Shown: in pieces, positions 27,898 through 37,396 of the stretch
Numbering within the stretch: position 1 is the first letter of the stretch
Layout of the letters: every line of letters starts with the position of its first letter
Assembly (NCBI RefSeq): GCF_008364825.1
Contig: NZ_VTTO01000011.1
Location: 156,105 to 220,104 of the forward strand
Length of the DNA: 64,000 bases
DNA from: Azospirillum sp. B21
GTDB taxonomy: Bacteria > Pseudomonadota > Alphaproteobacteria > Azospirillales > Azospirillaceae
Direction of reading: 5' to 3'
Made by a program: the position numbers and the translations under genes
The notes under the pieces: model-generated
The model's database searches: none
What the model saw: the letters and a program-made list of their open reading frames with translations, nothing else
What the model was told of the DNA's origin: nothing

Positions 27898-29991
27898 ATG
27901 ACTCATGACAACGAGGCGGATGCCCAAACCCGCCAAGCGATAGACCGGGAGAATCCCGCCCATGTCGCCGCCTTCGAGGGCTTCGACGGGCGGGCGGTGT
28001 TTGCCATCGCCGTGGCCTTTTCCGTGTTCCAGATCTGGACCGCCGCTTTCAATCCGCTGTCAACCGTGGTGGTGCGGTCGGTCCATGTCGGATTTCTGGT
28101 CCTGATGACCTTCACCCTGTTCGGCGCGCGCAGGGTCGGCACGCGCCGGCGGGTGCCCTGGTACGACTGGCTGCTGGGCCTCACCGGGTTCGCCATCGGC
28201 CTGTACCATTACGTCTTCGAGGTCGAACTGATCCAGCGGTCCGGCGACCCGAACGCGATCGACATCGCCGTCGGCGCCGTCGCGGTCGCCCTGGTTTTCG
28301 AGGCGGCGCGGCGCATCATGGGGCTGGCGCTGCCGATCCTGTGCGGCGTGTTCATCCCCTACGCCCTGTTCGGACGGGAACTGCCCTTCGGGATGGCCCA
28401 TCGCGGCTACGACTTCGATCAGGTGATCGACACGCTGTTCCTGTCGACGGAGGGCATCTACGGCACGCCGACCTTCGTGTCCGCCACCTACATCTTCCTG
28501 TTCATCCTGTTCGGCGCCTTCCTGGAGCGGGCCGGGATGATCAAGCTGTTCAACGATGTCTCACTCGGCCTCGTCGGCCATTCGAAGGGTGGTCCGGCCA
28601 AGGTGGCGGTCTTCTCGTCAGGCTTCATGGGGACGATCAACGGGTCGGGCGTCGCCAACGTATTGACCACCGGGCAGTTCACCATCCCACTGATGACCCG
28701 CTTCGGCTATCGCCCCGCCTTCGCCGGCGCGGTGGAGGCAACGGCCAGCATGGGCGGCCAGCTGATGCCGCCGGTGATGGGCGCCGCCGCCTTCATCATG
28801 GCGGAAACCATCGGCGTGCCGTACAGCGACGTCGCCATCGCCGCCGCCATTCCGGCCATCCTCTATTTCGGCAGCGCCTTCTGGATGGTCCATCTGGAGG
28901 CGGGCAAGCGCAATCTGGTCGGTCTGCCGAAGGAGGAGTGCCCCAGCGCGCTGCTCGCCCTGCGGGACGGCTGGTACCTGATCCTGCCGCTGGTTGCCTT
29001 GGTCTATCTGCTGTTCTCCGGCTTCACGCCGCTCTTCGCCGGCGTGATCGGCATCGCCGCCACCATTGCCCTGATCCTGGGCATGAGCCTGGTCACCTCC
29101 ATCGGCCCGACCGTGCTGCGCGCCGGATTCTGGGTGCTGCTGGGTCTGGTCGCCGCCGGTCTGTGGCGGACGGGACTGCGGACGGAACATCTGGCCTTCG
29201 CCATGGTCGGCTTGCTGGTCGTCCCCTGCCTGATGCTCAGGGGCGGGCGCGAGACGCTGCGACTGGTGGTGAATGCCACCGCCGACGGTGCGAAGAACGC
29301 CATCGGCGTCGGCATTGCCTGTGCGCTGGTCGGGGTTCTGATCGGCATGATGACGTTGACCGGCCTTGCCTCCAGCTTCGCCACCACCATCGTCAACCTG
29401 TCGGGCGGCAGCCTGCTGGCGGCGCTGGTGCTGACGATGGTGACCTGCATCGTGCTGGGGACGGGGCTTCCGACCACGGCCAACTACATCATCACCGCAT
29501 CGATCGCGGCCCCTGCGCTGCTGACCATGGGCGTGCCGCTGATCGTCAGCCACATGTTCGTCTTCTATTTCGGCATCATGGCCGACCTGACCCCGCCGGT
29601 CGCGCTGGCGGCGCTCGCCGCCTCCTCGATCGCGCGGGTCGGGCACATGAAGATCGGCTTCATCGCCACGCGCATCGCGATGGCCGGCTATGTCGTTCCC
29701 TTCATGGCGGTGTATGATCCGGCGCTGCTCCTGCAGAGCGAGAACTGGATCGCCGTGGCCTACATCGTCTTCAAGGCCTGCGTCGCCATCGCATTGTGGG
29801 GAGCCGCCACCATCGGTTTCTTCTGGACCACCCTGCCGATCGCGGCCCGCATCTTTGCCGCGGCAACCGCCTTCCTGTTCGTCGTGGCATTGCCGATCAC
29901 CGATGAGATCGCCTTTGTGCTGGCCGGTCTGTTCCTGCTGTGGCAGTACCGCCGCCGGCGCAGTGTCCCGGCGGCTGCTCCCGCCTTGTGA
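27898..29991 (+). CDS. TRAP transporter permease, fused 4TM-12TM (DctQM-type)
   Basis: A 697-residue membrane protein that joins the small (DctQ-like) and large (DctM-like) TRAP subunits, as usual for TAXI systems. Roughly 16-18 hydrophobic helices are visible. Conserved segments include GLVGHSKGGPAKVAVFSSGFMG, NVLTTGQFTIPLM, EATASMGGQLMPPVMGAAAFIM, GTGLPTTANYIITA and FGIMADLTPPVALAA. It would use the sodium or proton gradient to import the solute captured by the receptor. The start ATG lies 33 bases after the receptor stop, and the 3' end overlaps or abuts the DUF1850 gene. Confidence 0.93.
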   Translation: MTHDNEADAQTRQAIDRENPAHVAAFEGFDGRAVFAIAVAFSVFQIWTAAFNPLSTVVVRSVHVGFLVLMTFTLFGARRVGTRRRVPWYDWLLGLTGFAIGLYHYVFEVELIQRSGDPNAIDIAVGAVAVALVFEAARRIMGLALPILCGVFIPYALFGRELPFGMAHRGYDFDQVIDTLFLSTEGIYGTPTFVSATYIFLFILFGAFLERAGMIKLFNDVSLGLVGHSKGGPAKVAVFSSGFMGTINGSGVANVLTTGQFTIPLMTRFGYRPAFAGAVEATASMGGQLMPPVMGAAAFIMAETIGVPYSDVAIAAAIPAILYFGSAFWMVHLEAGKRNLVGLPKEECPSALLALRDGWYLILPLVALVYLLFSGFTPLFAGVIGIAATIALILGMSLVTSIGPTVLRAGFWVLLGLVAAGLWRTGLRTEHLAFAMVGLLVVPCLMLRGGRETLRLVVNATADGAKNAIGVGIACALVGVLIGMMTLTGLASSFATTIVNLSGGSLLAALVLTMVTCIVLGTGLPTTANYIITASIAAPALLTMGVPLIVSHMFVFYFGIMADLTPPVALAALAASSIARVGHMKIGFIATRIAMAGYVVPFMAVYDPALLLQSENWIAVAYIVFKACVAIALWGAATIGFFWTTLPIAARIFAAATAFLFVVALPITDEIAFVLAGLFLLWQYRRRRSVPAAAPAL

Positions 29992-30370
29992 GGTGGCCGG
30001 TCTCTGCCTGTTCGCCCTCGGCGGCGCGCTCCTCGCGTCGCTGCCGGGGACGGATTTCACCCTGTCCTGGACCCATTCCGTCGAGAAGACCGAATGGCGC
30101 GAACGCTGGTCGGTGGACTCCGGCCGCCTGCGCCCGGTGGAGGCCCGCATCCGAGGGACCGGCGCCGGAATGGAACCGGGACCGGACGCTCGGCTGACCG
30201 GCGACGGCTGGCTGGCGTGGGTGCCCGGCCTGCCGCCGCAGGAGAGCGTCGCGCTGGCGGCCTCCGGCTTCACCGGCGAGCACCGGCTGTGCGCGGGTGC
30301 CGATTGCCGGTCGCTGTCGGGCTGGACCGGGGTTGCGGATCAAGCGGTGGTGATGCGGGCCTGCCGGTGA
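29963..30370 (+). CDS. DUF1850 protein accompanying TAXI-TRAP genes
   Basis: A small protein of about 125-135 residues with a hydrophobic N-terminus (LCLFALGGALLASLPG), then the DUF1850 core LSWTHSVEKTEWRERW. It ends with a segment containing CAGADCRSL and two possible disulfide cysteines. DUF1850 genes commonly sit next to TAXI-TRAP permeases, so it is probably a membrane-anchored or exported accessory. The start is uncertain: GTG 29963 overlaps the permease gene by 29 bases, while GTG 29993 would begin just after its stop. Confidence 0.75.
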   Translation: MSRRLLPPCEVAGLCLFALGGALLASLPGTDFTLSWTHSVEKTEWRERWSVDSGRLRPVEARIRGTGAGMEPGPDARLTGDGWLAWVPGLPPQESVALAASGFTGEHRLCAGADCRSLSGWTGVADQAVVMRACR

Positions 30371-30483
30371 TGCGTTCCTGCGTCAGTCCGCGAAAGTTGG
30401 TATGGTAGTGTCCCTTCCGGCTTGGCTTACGTTCCGTCAGTCCTCATACTCCCGGTCCTTTCGTCAGCCTACCGTTCGGACCG

Positions 30484-31959
30484 ATGACCGACTCCTCCCC
30501 CTCCCGCCGCCCATCACTTTTTCCAGCCATCTTCGCCGTGGCGCTGGCCGCCGGCGGCCTGTTGCTGGGCACGCATGGTGCCCTGGCGGCGGAGGTTGCC
30601 CATGGCGGAGCACCTCATCTGGACGGTCGGATGCTGAGTGCCGTGTGGGTGGTGCCGTTCGCCGGCATCCTGCTGTCGATCGCGCTGTTTCCGCTGCTGG
30701 CGCCGGTGATGTGGCACCATCATTTCGGCAAGATTTCGGCCATATGGGCTCTCGCCTTCCTGCTGCCCTTCGCCGCGACCTTTGGGCCGGAACTGGCGAC
30801 CTACGAACTGCTGCATACGGTCCTGCTCGAATATATCCCGTTCATCGTTCTCCTGACCGCGCTGTTCACGGTGGCGGGCGGCGTGCGGGTGACCGGATCG
30901 CTGGTCGGGACACCGCTGGCCAACACGGTCGGGCTGGCGCTCGGCACCGTTCTGGCGAGCCTGATGGGTACGACCGGCGCCTCGATGCTGCTGATCCGCC
31001 CGATGCTGCGTGCGAACGAACACCGGCGCGATAAGGTTCACACGATGGTGTTCTTCATCTTCCTGGTGTCGAATGTCGGTGGATCGCTGACCCCGCTGGG
31101 CGACCCGCCGCTGTTCCTGAGCTTCCTGAAGGGCGTCGATTTCTTCTGGCCGACGGTGCACCTGTTTGCGCCGATGGCCTTCCTGTCGGTCCTGCTGCTG
31201 CTGATCTATTTCGTTCTCGACGTCTTTCTGCACACCCGCGATCCCGGCAAGCACCCGCTGATCGAAGGCGTGCACGAGCGGGAACCTATCCGCATCGAAG
31301 GATCGGTCAACCTGCTGCTGCTGGTGGCGATCGTCGGCGCGGTGCTGCTCAGCGGCGTCTGGCATCCGGGGACCGGCGTCACGCTGTACCATGTGACGGT
31401 GCCGCTGGAGAGCATCGTGTCGAATCTGCTGCTGCTGGGCATCACCGGCCTGTCGCTGGCCCTGACCAGTAAGCAGAGCCGCCGCATGAACGGCTTCACC
31501 TGGGGACCGATCCTGGAGGTGGCGAAGCTGTTCGCCGCGATCTTCCTCACCATCATCCCGGCCATCGCCATCCTGAAGGCCGGTACCGACGGCGCGCTGG
31601 GCGCCATCATCTCCGCGGTGAACGAGGGTGGGAAGCCGAACCCGGCCGCCTATTTCTGGGCCACCGGCATTCTGTCCAGCTTCCTCGACAACGCGCCGAC
31701 CTACCTGATTTTCTTCAACACGGCCGGGGGCGATGCGAAGGTTCTGATGACGGACCTTTCGTTGACGCTGACAGCGATTTCCGCCGGCGCGGTGTTCATG
31801 GGCGCCAACAGCTACATCGGCAACGCCCCCAACTTCATGGTCAAGGCCATCGCGGAGGAGCGCGGCGTCGCCATGCCCAGCTTCTTCGGCTATATGGCCT
31901 GGTCCTTCGGCATCCTGGTGCCGCTGCTGGGCCTGACCACGCTGGTGTTCTTCGTCTGA
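30484..31959 (+). CDS. Sodium:proton antiporter/citrate transporter-like membrane protein (NhaD/CitMHS-type)
   Basis: A 491-residue inner-membrane protein of the ion transporter superfamily with about 12 hydrophobic helices. Visible family blocks are GTTGASMLLIRPMLRAN, FLVSNVGGSLTPLGDPPLFL, SFLDNAPTYLIFFNTAGG and GANSYIGNAPNFMVKAIAE. These half-site motifs (TGAS, GDPP, DNAP, GNAPN) are typical of NhaD and related sodium-coupled carriers. An ATG at 30484 starts a signal-like first helix. The transported ion or acid cannot be told from sequence. It lies in the same direction as the TRAP operon, 113 bases downstream, but probably has its own promoter. Confidence 0.85.
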   Translation: MTDSSPSRRPSLFPAIFAVALAAGGLLLGTHGALAAEVAHGGAPHLDGRMLSAVWVVPFAGILLSIALFPLLAPVMWHHHFGKISAIWALAFLLPFAATFGPELATYELLHTVLLEYIPFIVLLTALFTVAGGVRVTGSLVGTPLANTVGLALGTVLASLMGTTGASMLLIRPMLRANEHRRDKVHTMVFFIFLVSNVGGSLTPLGDPPLFLSFLKGVDFFWPTVHLFAPMAFLSVLLLLIYFVLDVFLHTRDPGKHPLIEGVHEREPIRIEGSVNLLLLVAIVGAVLLSGVWHPGTGVTLYHVTVPLESIVSNLLLLGITGLSLALTSKQSRRMNGFTWGPILEVAKLFAAIFLTIIPAIAILKAGTDGALGAIISAVNEGGKPNPAAYFWATGILSSFLDNAPTYLIFFNTAGGDAKVLMTDLSLTLTAISAGAVFMGANSYIGNAPNFMVKAIAEERGVAMPSFFGYMAWSFGILVPLLGLTTLVFFV

Positions 31960-31971
31960 CGCCGGTGTCTT

Positions 31972-33987
31972 TCACAAGCCGAAAGGATAGGTGTCGGGCA
32001 CGTCCGGACGGGCGTGCTCCGGCCCCAGCGGGGTGACGGCGCTCGTCTCATCGAACCAGACCCAGGCGTCGAACTGGCCGGGCAGGGTGGCTTCCGAATA
32101 GTGGCTCCACAGTTCCGTCTCGGGCCGGTAGATGACGCCGATGAAGCGTTCCAGCCGTGGTGTCAGCAGGGCACGCCGCACCGCACCATTCCGTTCCGCC
32201 TGAAGGTCGAGCAGGAATCGCGGCACTCCCGCGTCGTGGCAAAGCCGTTCATAGCTGTCGCTGCGCGACGGACGCACCCGCTTCACCTCCATGGCGCCGT
32301 TCCAGTCGGTGGCCGCGGCCACAGTTCCGCTATGGGTGCCGAAGCCGATCAGCGCAGCCTCCGCGCCAAAGCGTTCGCGGCAAAGCTGGCCGATGTTCAG
32401 TTCGTCGCGGGTGATGCCCATGTCGGTCTGGCGGGCATCGCCGATGTGGGAATTGTGGGCCCAGACCACCGCCTTCGCGTCCGGCCCCTTGGCCTCCAGC
32501 AGGTTGGCGAGCGTTTCGAACATATGGGTGTCGCGCAGGTTCCAGCTGTCCGCCCCGCCGTAATACATGATGCGGTAATAGCGCTCGGCCGAAGCGATCA
32601 GGCGGGCGTTCTGGGCGGCGTCGAGGAAGCGGTCGCCGTCCTCCCCCGCATACTCCAGCCGCTTTTCCAGCAAGGCTCGGCACTGCTCGATCACCGCCGC
32701 CTCGCATTTGCGGAAGCCGCCGGAGAGCGCCGCGCGGCCATAGGTGGCGGGATCGCGCTGCCAGGGCGTCAGGCAGCCGTAGCGCTCGCGCGCCGCCGAC
32801 GCCGCCTCCGGATCGACGCGGTCGAGATAGTCCAGCACCGCGGCGATCGAACCGCCCATGTTGTACATGTCCAGCCCATAGAATCCGGTGCGATGCTCCG
32901 GCGGCTGGCTTCGGTTGTGGTCGTGCAGCCAATCGAGGAAGGCGGCAACATCGGTGTTCCGCCACATCCAACTGGGAAAGCGCTGGAAGGGCGCCTCCTC
33001 CGCCCGGCCGCCGGGGCGGTGGCGGACATAGCGGTCGATCACGGCGGCGTCCGGCCAGTCGGCCTCCACCGCGACGATGGTGAAGCCGTGTCGCTCGATC
33101 AGTCTCTTCGTGATGGCGGCGCGGGCGCGGTAGAACTCCGAGGTTCCGTGGCTCGCCTCGCCTAACAGCACGACGCGGCGGTCGCCCCAACGGTCGAACA
33201 ACCGGCCGAAATCGAGGCTGTCGAGATCCGGCAGGGGTTCGGCGGCATCGGCAATCATCTCCGGCAGGGTGGCGGGCGGCTCTCCCGGCTGTCGTCCCGG
33301 ACTATGGTTGCTGGCCGACCGCGTGCCGTCCTCCGCCCAGCCCTGGGCGCCGATCAGCGGAACGAAGGACACGCGGTCCCGCTCCTCCCGCTCGAACTCG
33401 GTCTCACCGTGGCGGACGACCTTCACCAACGTCTGGTCACGGCGGGCGCCGACCGGGATCACCATCCGCCCGCCGATGGCGAGCTGGTCCATCAGCGCCT
33501 TCGGCACCTCCGGCCCGCCGGCCGACACCAGGATGACGTCGAAGGGCGCTTCCTCCGGCCAGCCTTCCGTCCCGTCGCCGGTGCGCACCGTCACGTCGCC
33601 GAACCCCAGATCCTGCAGCCGGCGCCGTGCCGACTGGGCCAGGCTGGGATGCCGTTCCACCGCGAAGACGCGGCCCCGGCCCTGGCGGGCGATGTGGCCC
33701 AGCAGCGCCGCGACATAGCCGGAGCCGGCCCCGACCTCCAGCACCCTGTCGTCTGCGCCGACCTCCGCCGCCTCGATCATCGCGGCGACGACGCTGGGCT
33801 GCGAGATCGTCTGCTCCTCCCCGATGGGCAGGGGCGAATCCTCATAGGCGAACTCGACCATCTCGGGCGCGACGAAATGCTCACGCGGGACGGCGCGCAT
33901 GGCGTTGAGGACGGGTTCGGCGCGGATGCCGCGGCGGGCGATCTGGGTGTCGACCATCCGCTGGCGCTGGCGATTGACATTGGCCAC
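31972..33987 (-). CDS. Protein-L-isoaspartate O-methyltransferase/erythromycin esterase fusion
   Basis: A 671-residue two-domain protein. Residues 1 to about 215 are a PCMT domain: the SAM-binding motif VLEVGAGSGYVAALLG, the pre-motif SQPSVVAAMIEA and post-motifs typical of isoaspartyl repair. Residues about 240-670 are an erythromycin esterase (EreA/EreB)-like domain with VVLLGEASHGTSEFYRARAA, VAVEADWPDA and VWAHNSHIGDAR; the conserved His and Glu residues form its active site. The GTG at 33987 is chosen because a Shine-Dalgarno (GGGGAGAAG) lies upstream; ATG 33957 is an alternative. The domains are joined by a Pro/Ser-rich linker (about 220-240). The combined function is unknown; macrolide resistance should not be assumed. 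Confidence 0.9.
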   Translation of the reverse strand: MANVNRQRQRMVDTQIARRGIRAEPVLNAMRAVPREHFVAPEMVEFAYEDSPLPIGEEQTISQPSVVAAMIEAAEVGADDRVLEVGAGSGYVAALLGHIARQGRGRVFAVERHPSLAQSARRRLQDLGFGDVTVRTGDGTEGWPEEAPFDVILVSAGGPEVPKALMDQLAIGGRMVIPVGARRDQTLVKVVRHGETEFEREERDRVSFVPLIGAQGWAEDGTRSASNHSPGRQPGEPPATLPEMIADAAEPLPDLDSLDFGRLFDRWGDRRVVLLGEASHGTSEFYRARAAITKRLIERHGFTIVAVEADWPDAAVIDRYVRHRPGGRAEEAPFQRFPSWMWRNTDVAAFLDWLHDHNRSQPPEHRTGFYGLDMYNMGGSIAAVLDYLDRVDPEAASAARERYGCLTPWQRDPATYGRAALSGGFRKCEAAVIEQCRALLEKRLEYAGEDGDRFLDAAQNARLIASAERYYRIMYYGGADSWNLRDTHMFETLANLLEAKGPDAKAVVWAHNSHIGDARQTDMGITRDELNIGQLCRERFGAEAALIGFGTHSGTVAAATDWNGAMEVKRVRPSRSDSYERLCHDAGVPRFLLDLQAERNGAVRRALLTPRLERFIGVIYRPETELWSHYSEATLPGQFDAWVWFDETSAVTPLGPEHARPDVPDTYPFGL

Positions 33988-34237
33988 GGTCTTCTCCCCG
34001 GGGCAGGAATAAGGCGATCAGTTGTCGGCGATCGGCTGCTTGATGGCCCAACAGGTTGCGGGCGGCGGCGTTCCATCTCCGCACCGGCCCGAACCGGAGA
34101 AGGTGCAACAAAAAATGCACCCGGTGGCCGATGCCGCCGGGCGCGAAGTCACAGTACGAAAGAGGATCATCAGCAGTGATGATGCAATCGGGAGATCGAT
34201 TGTGCCGGCACCCTCGCATGGGATACGGGGGTGTCCC

Positions 34238-34251
34238 TTGACCACGGTCAA
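34238..34251. promoter_or_regulatory. FNR/NNR-type box TTGAC-N4-GTCAA without an obvious target gene
   Basis: TTGACCACGGTCAA is a perfect palindromic match to the FNR/Dnr/NNR half-site pair. It lies 23 bases beyond the RND gene stop and about 250 bases upstream of the leftward PCMT-esterase gene. A possible leftward -10 (TATCCC) is seen at 34221-34226. The 286-base gap also has a GGTGCA/TGCACC hairpin at 34102-34121, but no clear small gene. Confidence 0.6.
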
Positions 34252-34273
34252 GCTTGAGCGAGAGAGTTGGTTA

Positions 34274-37200
34274 TCAATCCCCCAGCGCCGGATTCGGCAG
34301 CGCGCCGTTCACCCCGTTGTCCTCCACCTCTTCCACCTCCGGCCGAGGCACGCGGAACCAGGCGGCGTAGAGCGCCGGCAGGAAGAAGATCGTCAGCACG
34401 GTGGCGCCCGCCAGACCACCCATGATGGCGACCGCCATCGGACCCCAGAAGACGCTGTGCGTCAGCGGGATCATGGCGAGGATCGCGGCGGCGGCGGTGA
34501 GCGCAATGGGGCGGGCGCGGCGCACCGTCGCCTCCACGATGCTGTCCCAGCGCGACCGGCCGCCGCGGATGTCCTGCTCGATCTGGTCGACCAGGATGAC
34601 CGAGTTGCGCATGATGATCCCGGCCAGCGCGATGACGCCCAGCATGGCGACGAAGCCGAAGGGCAGGTTGAACAGCAGAAGCGAGGCGGTGACGCCGATC
34701 AGCCCCAGCGGTGCCGTCAGCAGGACCATGAACACGCGCGAGAAGCTCTGCAGCTGCAGCATCAGCGTGGTCACCATGATCAGCAGCATCAGCGGCATCA
34801 TGGCGTTGATCGAGTCCTGGCCCTTGGCGCTTTCCTCGATGGCGCCGCCCATGGTGATGGCGTAGCCGTCGGGCAGGGTGGCGCGGAGCGCGTTCAGCTG
34901 ACCGTTCAACTGGGTGCTGACCACCGGGGCCTGCAGGCCGCCGGTCACGTCGCCCTTGATCGTCATCGTCGTCTCGCGGCCCCGGCGCCACAGGACCGGT
35001 TCCTCCAGTTCGTAGCGGACGGCGGCGACTTGGCTCAAGGGCACGGTGGTGCCGCGGCTGGTGCGGATGTTCAACTCGCCAAGGCGCGACAGATCCGCCC
35101 GTTCCTCCGGCGTGGTGCGCAGCAGGACGCCGATCAGCTCCGTCCCCTCGCGGTACTGCGTGACCGACATGCCGTTCAGCAGCAGTTGCAGGGCATTGGA
35201 CAGGTCCTGCTTCGACACGCCCAGCGCGCGGGCCTTGGCGGTGTCCACCTCCAGCCGGACGCGCTTGGACAGCTCGTCCCAGTCCAGATGGACGTTCGCG
35301 GTGTTGGGGTGGGCGCGCATGGTGTCGCGCACCTGATAGGCGATCTTGCGGATGGTTGCCGGGTCGTCGCCGGTGACGCGGAACTGCACCGGATAGCCGA
35401 CCGGCGGGCCGTTCTCCAGCCGGCTGATGCGGACGCGGGCGGCGGGAAAGTCGGATTCCAGCGTCGGCTCCAGCCGCTGCATGAAATGCTCGCGCTCCTC
35501 CAGCCCCTTGGTCATGACCATGAATTGGGCGAAGTTGGCGGTCTCCAGCTGCTGGTCGAGCGGCAGGTAGAAGCGCGGGGAGCCGCCGCCGGTGTAGGCG
35601 ACCCAGTAATCGACGTCCGGATCCTTGGCCAGCACCGCTTCCATCCGCTTCACCTCGGCGGCGGTCGCCTCGAACGACGAGCCTTCGGCAAGGCGGATGT
35701 CGATCAGCAGTTCCGGCCGGCTGGCGGACGGGAAGAACTGCTGCTGCACATGGCCGAAGCCGACCAGCGCGGTGACGAAGGCCGCCACCGTCACGCCGAT
35801 GGTGAGCCAGCGCGCGCGGACGCAGGCCTCGATCATCCGGCGCAGGATGCGGTAGGTCCGCGTGTCGTAGATGTCCAGCTCGTGCCCGTCCGGCACCACA
35901 TGCTTGGGCTTGGGCAGCAGGAGCCAGCCGAGATAGGGGGTGAAGATCACCGCCACCACCCAGGACAGCATCAGCGACAGCGCCACCACCCAGAAGATGG
36001 AGTTGGTGTATTCGCCGGCCGCCGACGCCGCGAATCCGACCGGGACGAAGCCCGCCGCCGTGACGACGGTGCCGCTCAGCATCGGGAAGGCGGTTGAGGT
36101 GTAGGCGAAGGCCCCGGCCTTCAGCCGGTCCCATCCCTGTTCCATCTTCACCACCATCATCTCAACCGCGATGATGGCGTCGTCCACCAGCAGGCCGAGC
36201 GCGATGATGAGGGCGCCCAGCGAGATCCGCTGCAAATCGATGTGCAGGATCTGCATCGCCACCAGCGTCATCGCCAGCACCAGCGGCACGGCCAGCGCCA
36301 CGACGATGCCGGTGCGCCAGCCCAGGCTGACGAGGCTGACCAGGATGACGATGCCCAGCGCCTCCGCCAGCGACTTCATGAACTCGCCGACCGAGTTTTC
36401 GACCACCGTCGGCTGGTCGGCGATCTGCGCCACCTCCAGCCCGACCGGAAGCTCCGCCTTGATCTTCTCCATCGCGGCGTCGAGCTTCTCGCCCAGCTTC
36501 AGCACGTTGCCGCCCTTCGCCATGACGACGCCGAGCCCGATGGCGTCGCGCCCTTTGTAGCGCAGGGTGTAGCGCCGCGGCTCGACATAGCCGCGCTTGA
36601 CCTCCGCCACGTCGCCGATGGTCAGCAGCCGGCCGCCGCTCTCCACCGGGATCGCGCGCACCGCAGCGGCGGTGTCGAGCCCGAGATCGAGGCGGACATA
36701 GACCCGCTGCGATCCGGTATCGACATCCCCCGAGGCCACGATGGCGTTCTCGCGCTGGAGCGCCTGGATCACCGATTCCACCGGCAGGCCGAAGCTGGCG
36801 AGCCGCTGGCTGGAGATCTCGACATAGACGCGCTCCTCCTGCGGGGCGATCAGATCGATCTTCTCGACGCCCGGCAGCTTCAGCAGGCGGGCACGCGCCT
36901 GCTCCGCCACCTTCTTCAGCTGGGCCGGCGTGAAATCCTCGCCCATGAAGCCATAGATGGCGGAATAGACGTCGCCGAACTCGTCGTTGAAGAAGGGACC
37001 GACCACGCCGTCGGGCAGCGTATAGGTGATGTCACCGATCTTCTTGCGGACCTGATACCACAGGTCGGACACCATCTTCGGCGGGGTGTAGTCCTTCAGC
37101 TGGACGAAGACCACCGATTCGCCGGGCTTGGAGTAGCTGCGGGAGACGTCGTAATAAGGCACCTCCTCCAGCTTCTTCTCGATGCGGTCGGTGACGAACT

Positions 37201-37396
37201 GCTCCACCTCGCGCGCGGTGGCGCCGGGCCATTGGGTGCGGACCACCATCACCTTGAAGGTGAAGGACGGATCCTCCGCCCGGCCCAAATTCATGTAGGC
37301 GAGCGCGCCGGCCAGCACGCTGGCGAGCATCATGAACAGCACGAGCGTGCGGTGCGCCAGCGCCCAGGCCGACAGGTTCATGCGGGAGTGATTCAT
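34274..37396 (-). CDS. RND-family efflux pump inner-membrane transporter
   Basis: A 1040-residue RND (AcrB-like hydrophobe/amphiphile efflux) permease. It shows the two large periplasmic loops separated by two sets of membrane helices. The first helix is LVLFMMLASVLAGALAYM, and the proton-relay helix 4 is in IIALGLLVDDAIIAVEMM. Helix-12-end segments such as PIALTAAAAILAMIPLT are also present. It exports drugs or lipophilic compounds from periplasm or membrane, driven by protons. The ATG at 37396 overlaps the adaptor gene stop (ATGA). No outer-membrane TolC-like channel gene is adjacent, so a channel encoded elsewhere is presumed. A divergent TetR gene beyond the adaptor is its likely regulator. 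Confidence 0.94.
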   Translation of the reverse strand: MNHSRMNLSAWALAHRTLVLFMMLASVLAGALAYMNLGRAEDPSFTFKVMVVRTQWPGATAREVEQFVTDRIEKKLEEVPYYDVSRSYSKPGESVVFVQLKDYTPPKMVSDLWYQVRKKIGDITYTLPDGVVGPFFNDEFGDVYSAIYGFMGEDFTPAQLKKVAEQARARLLKLPGVEKIDLIAPQEERVYVEISSQRLASFGLPVESVIQALQRENAIVASGDVDTGSQRVYVRLDLGLDTAAAVRAIPVESGGRLLTIGDVAEVKRGYVEPRRYTLRYKGRDAIGLGVVMAKGGNVLKLGEKLDAAMEKIKAELPVGLEVAQIADQPTVVENSVGEFMKSLAEALGIVILVSLVSLGWRTGIVVALAVPLVLAMTLVAMQILHIDLQRISLGALIIALGLLVDDAIIAVEMMVVKMEQGWDRLKAGAFAYTSTAFPMLSGTVVTAAGFVPVGFAASAAGEYTNSIFWVVALSLMLSWVVAVIFTPYLGWLLLPKPKHVVPDGHELDIYDTRTYRILRRMIEACVRARWLTIGVTVAAFVTALVGFGHVQQQFFPSASRPELLIDIRLAEGSSFEATAAEVKRMEAVLAKDPDVDYWVAYTGGGSPRFYLPLDQQLETANFAQFMVMTKGLEEREHFMQRLEPTLESDFPAARVRISRLENGPPVGYPVQFRVTGDDPATIRKIAYQVRDTMRAHPNTANVHLDWDELSKRVRLEVDTAKARALGVSKQDLSNALQLLLNGMSVTQYREGTELIGVLLRTTPEERADLSRLGELNIRTSRGTTVPLSQVAAVRYELEEPVLWRRGRETTMTIKGDVTGGLQAPVVSTQLNGQLNALRATLPDGYAITMGGAIEESAKGQDSINAMMPLMLLIMVTTLMLQLQSFSRVFMVLLTAPLGLIGVTASLLLFNLPFGFVAMLGVIALAGIIMRNSVILVDQIEQDIRGGRSRWDSIVEATVRRARPIALTAAAAILAMIPLTHSVFWGPMAVAIMGGLAGATVLTIFFLPALYAAWFRVPRPEVEEVEDNGVNGALPNPALGD

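Noticed and set aside
31972..33987. Calling the gene a macrolide resistance determinant
   Set aside because: Only the second domain is Ere-like, and it is fused to an isoaspartyl methyltransferase. Related chromosomal Ere-like proteins are common without resistance.
34022..36097. A 691-codon rightward frame opposite the RND gene
   Set aside because: It mirrors the RND codons and has no signal, domain or ribosome-binding site.
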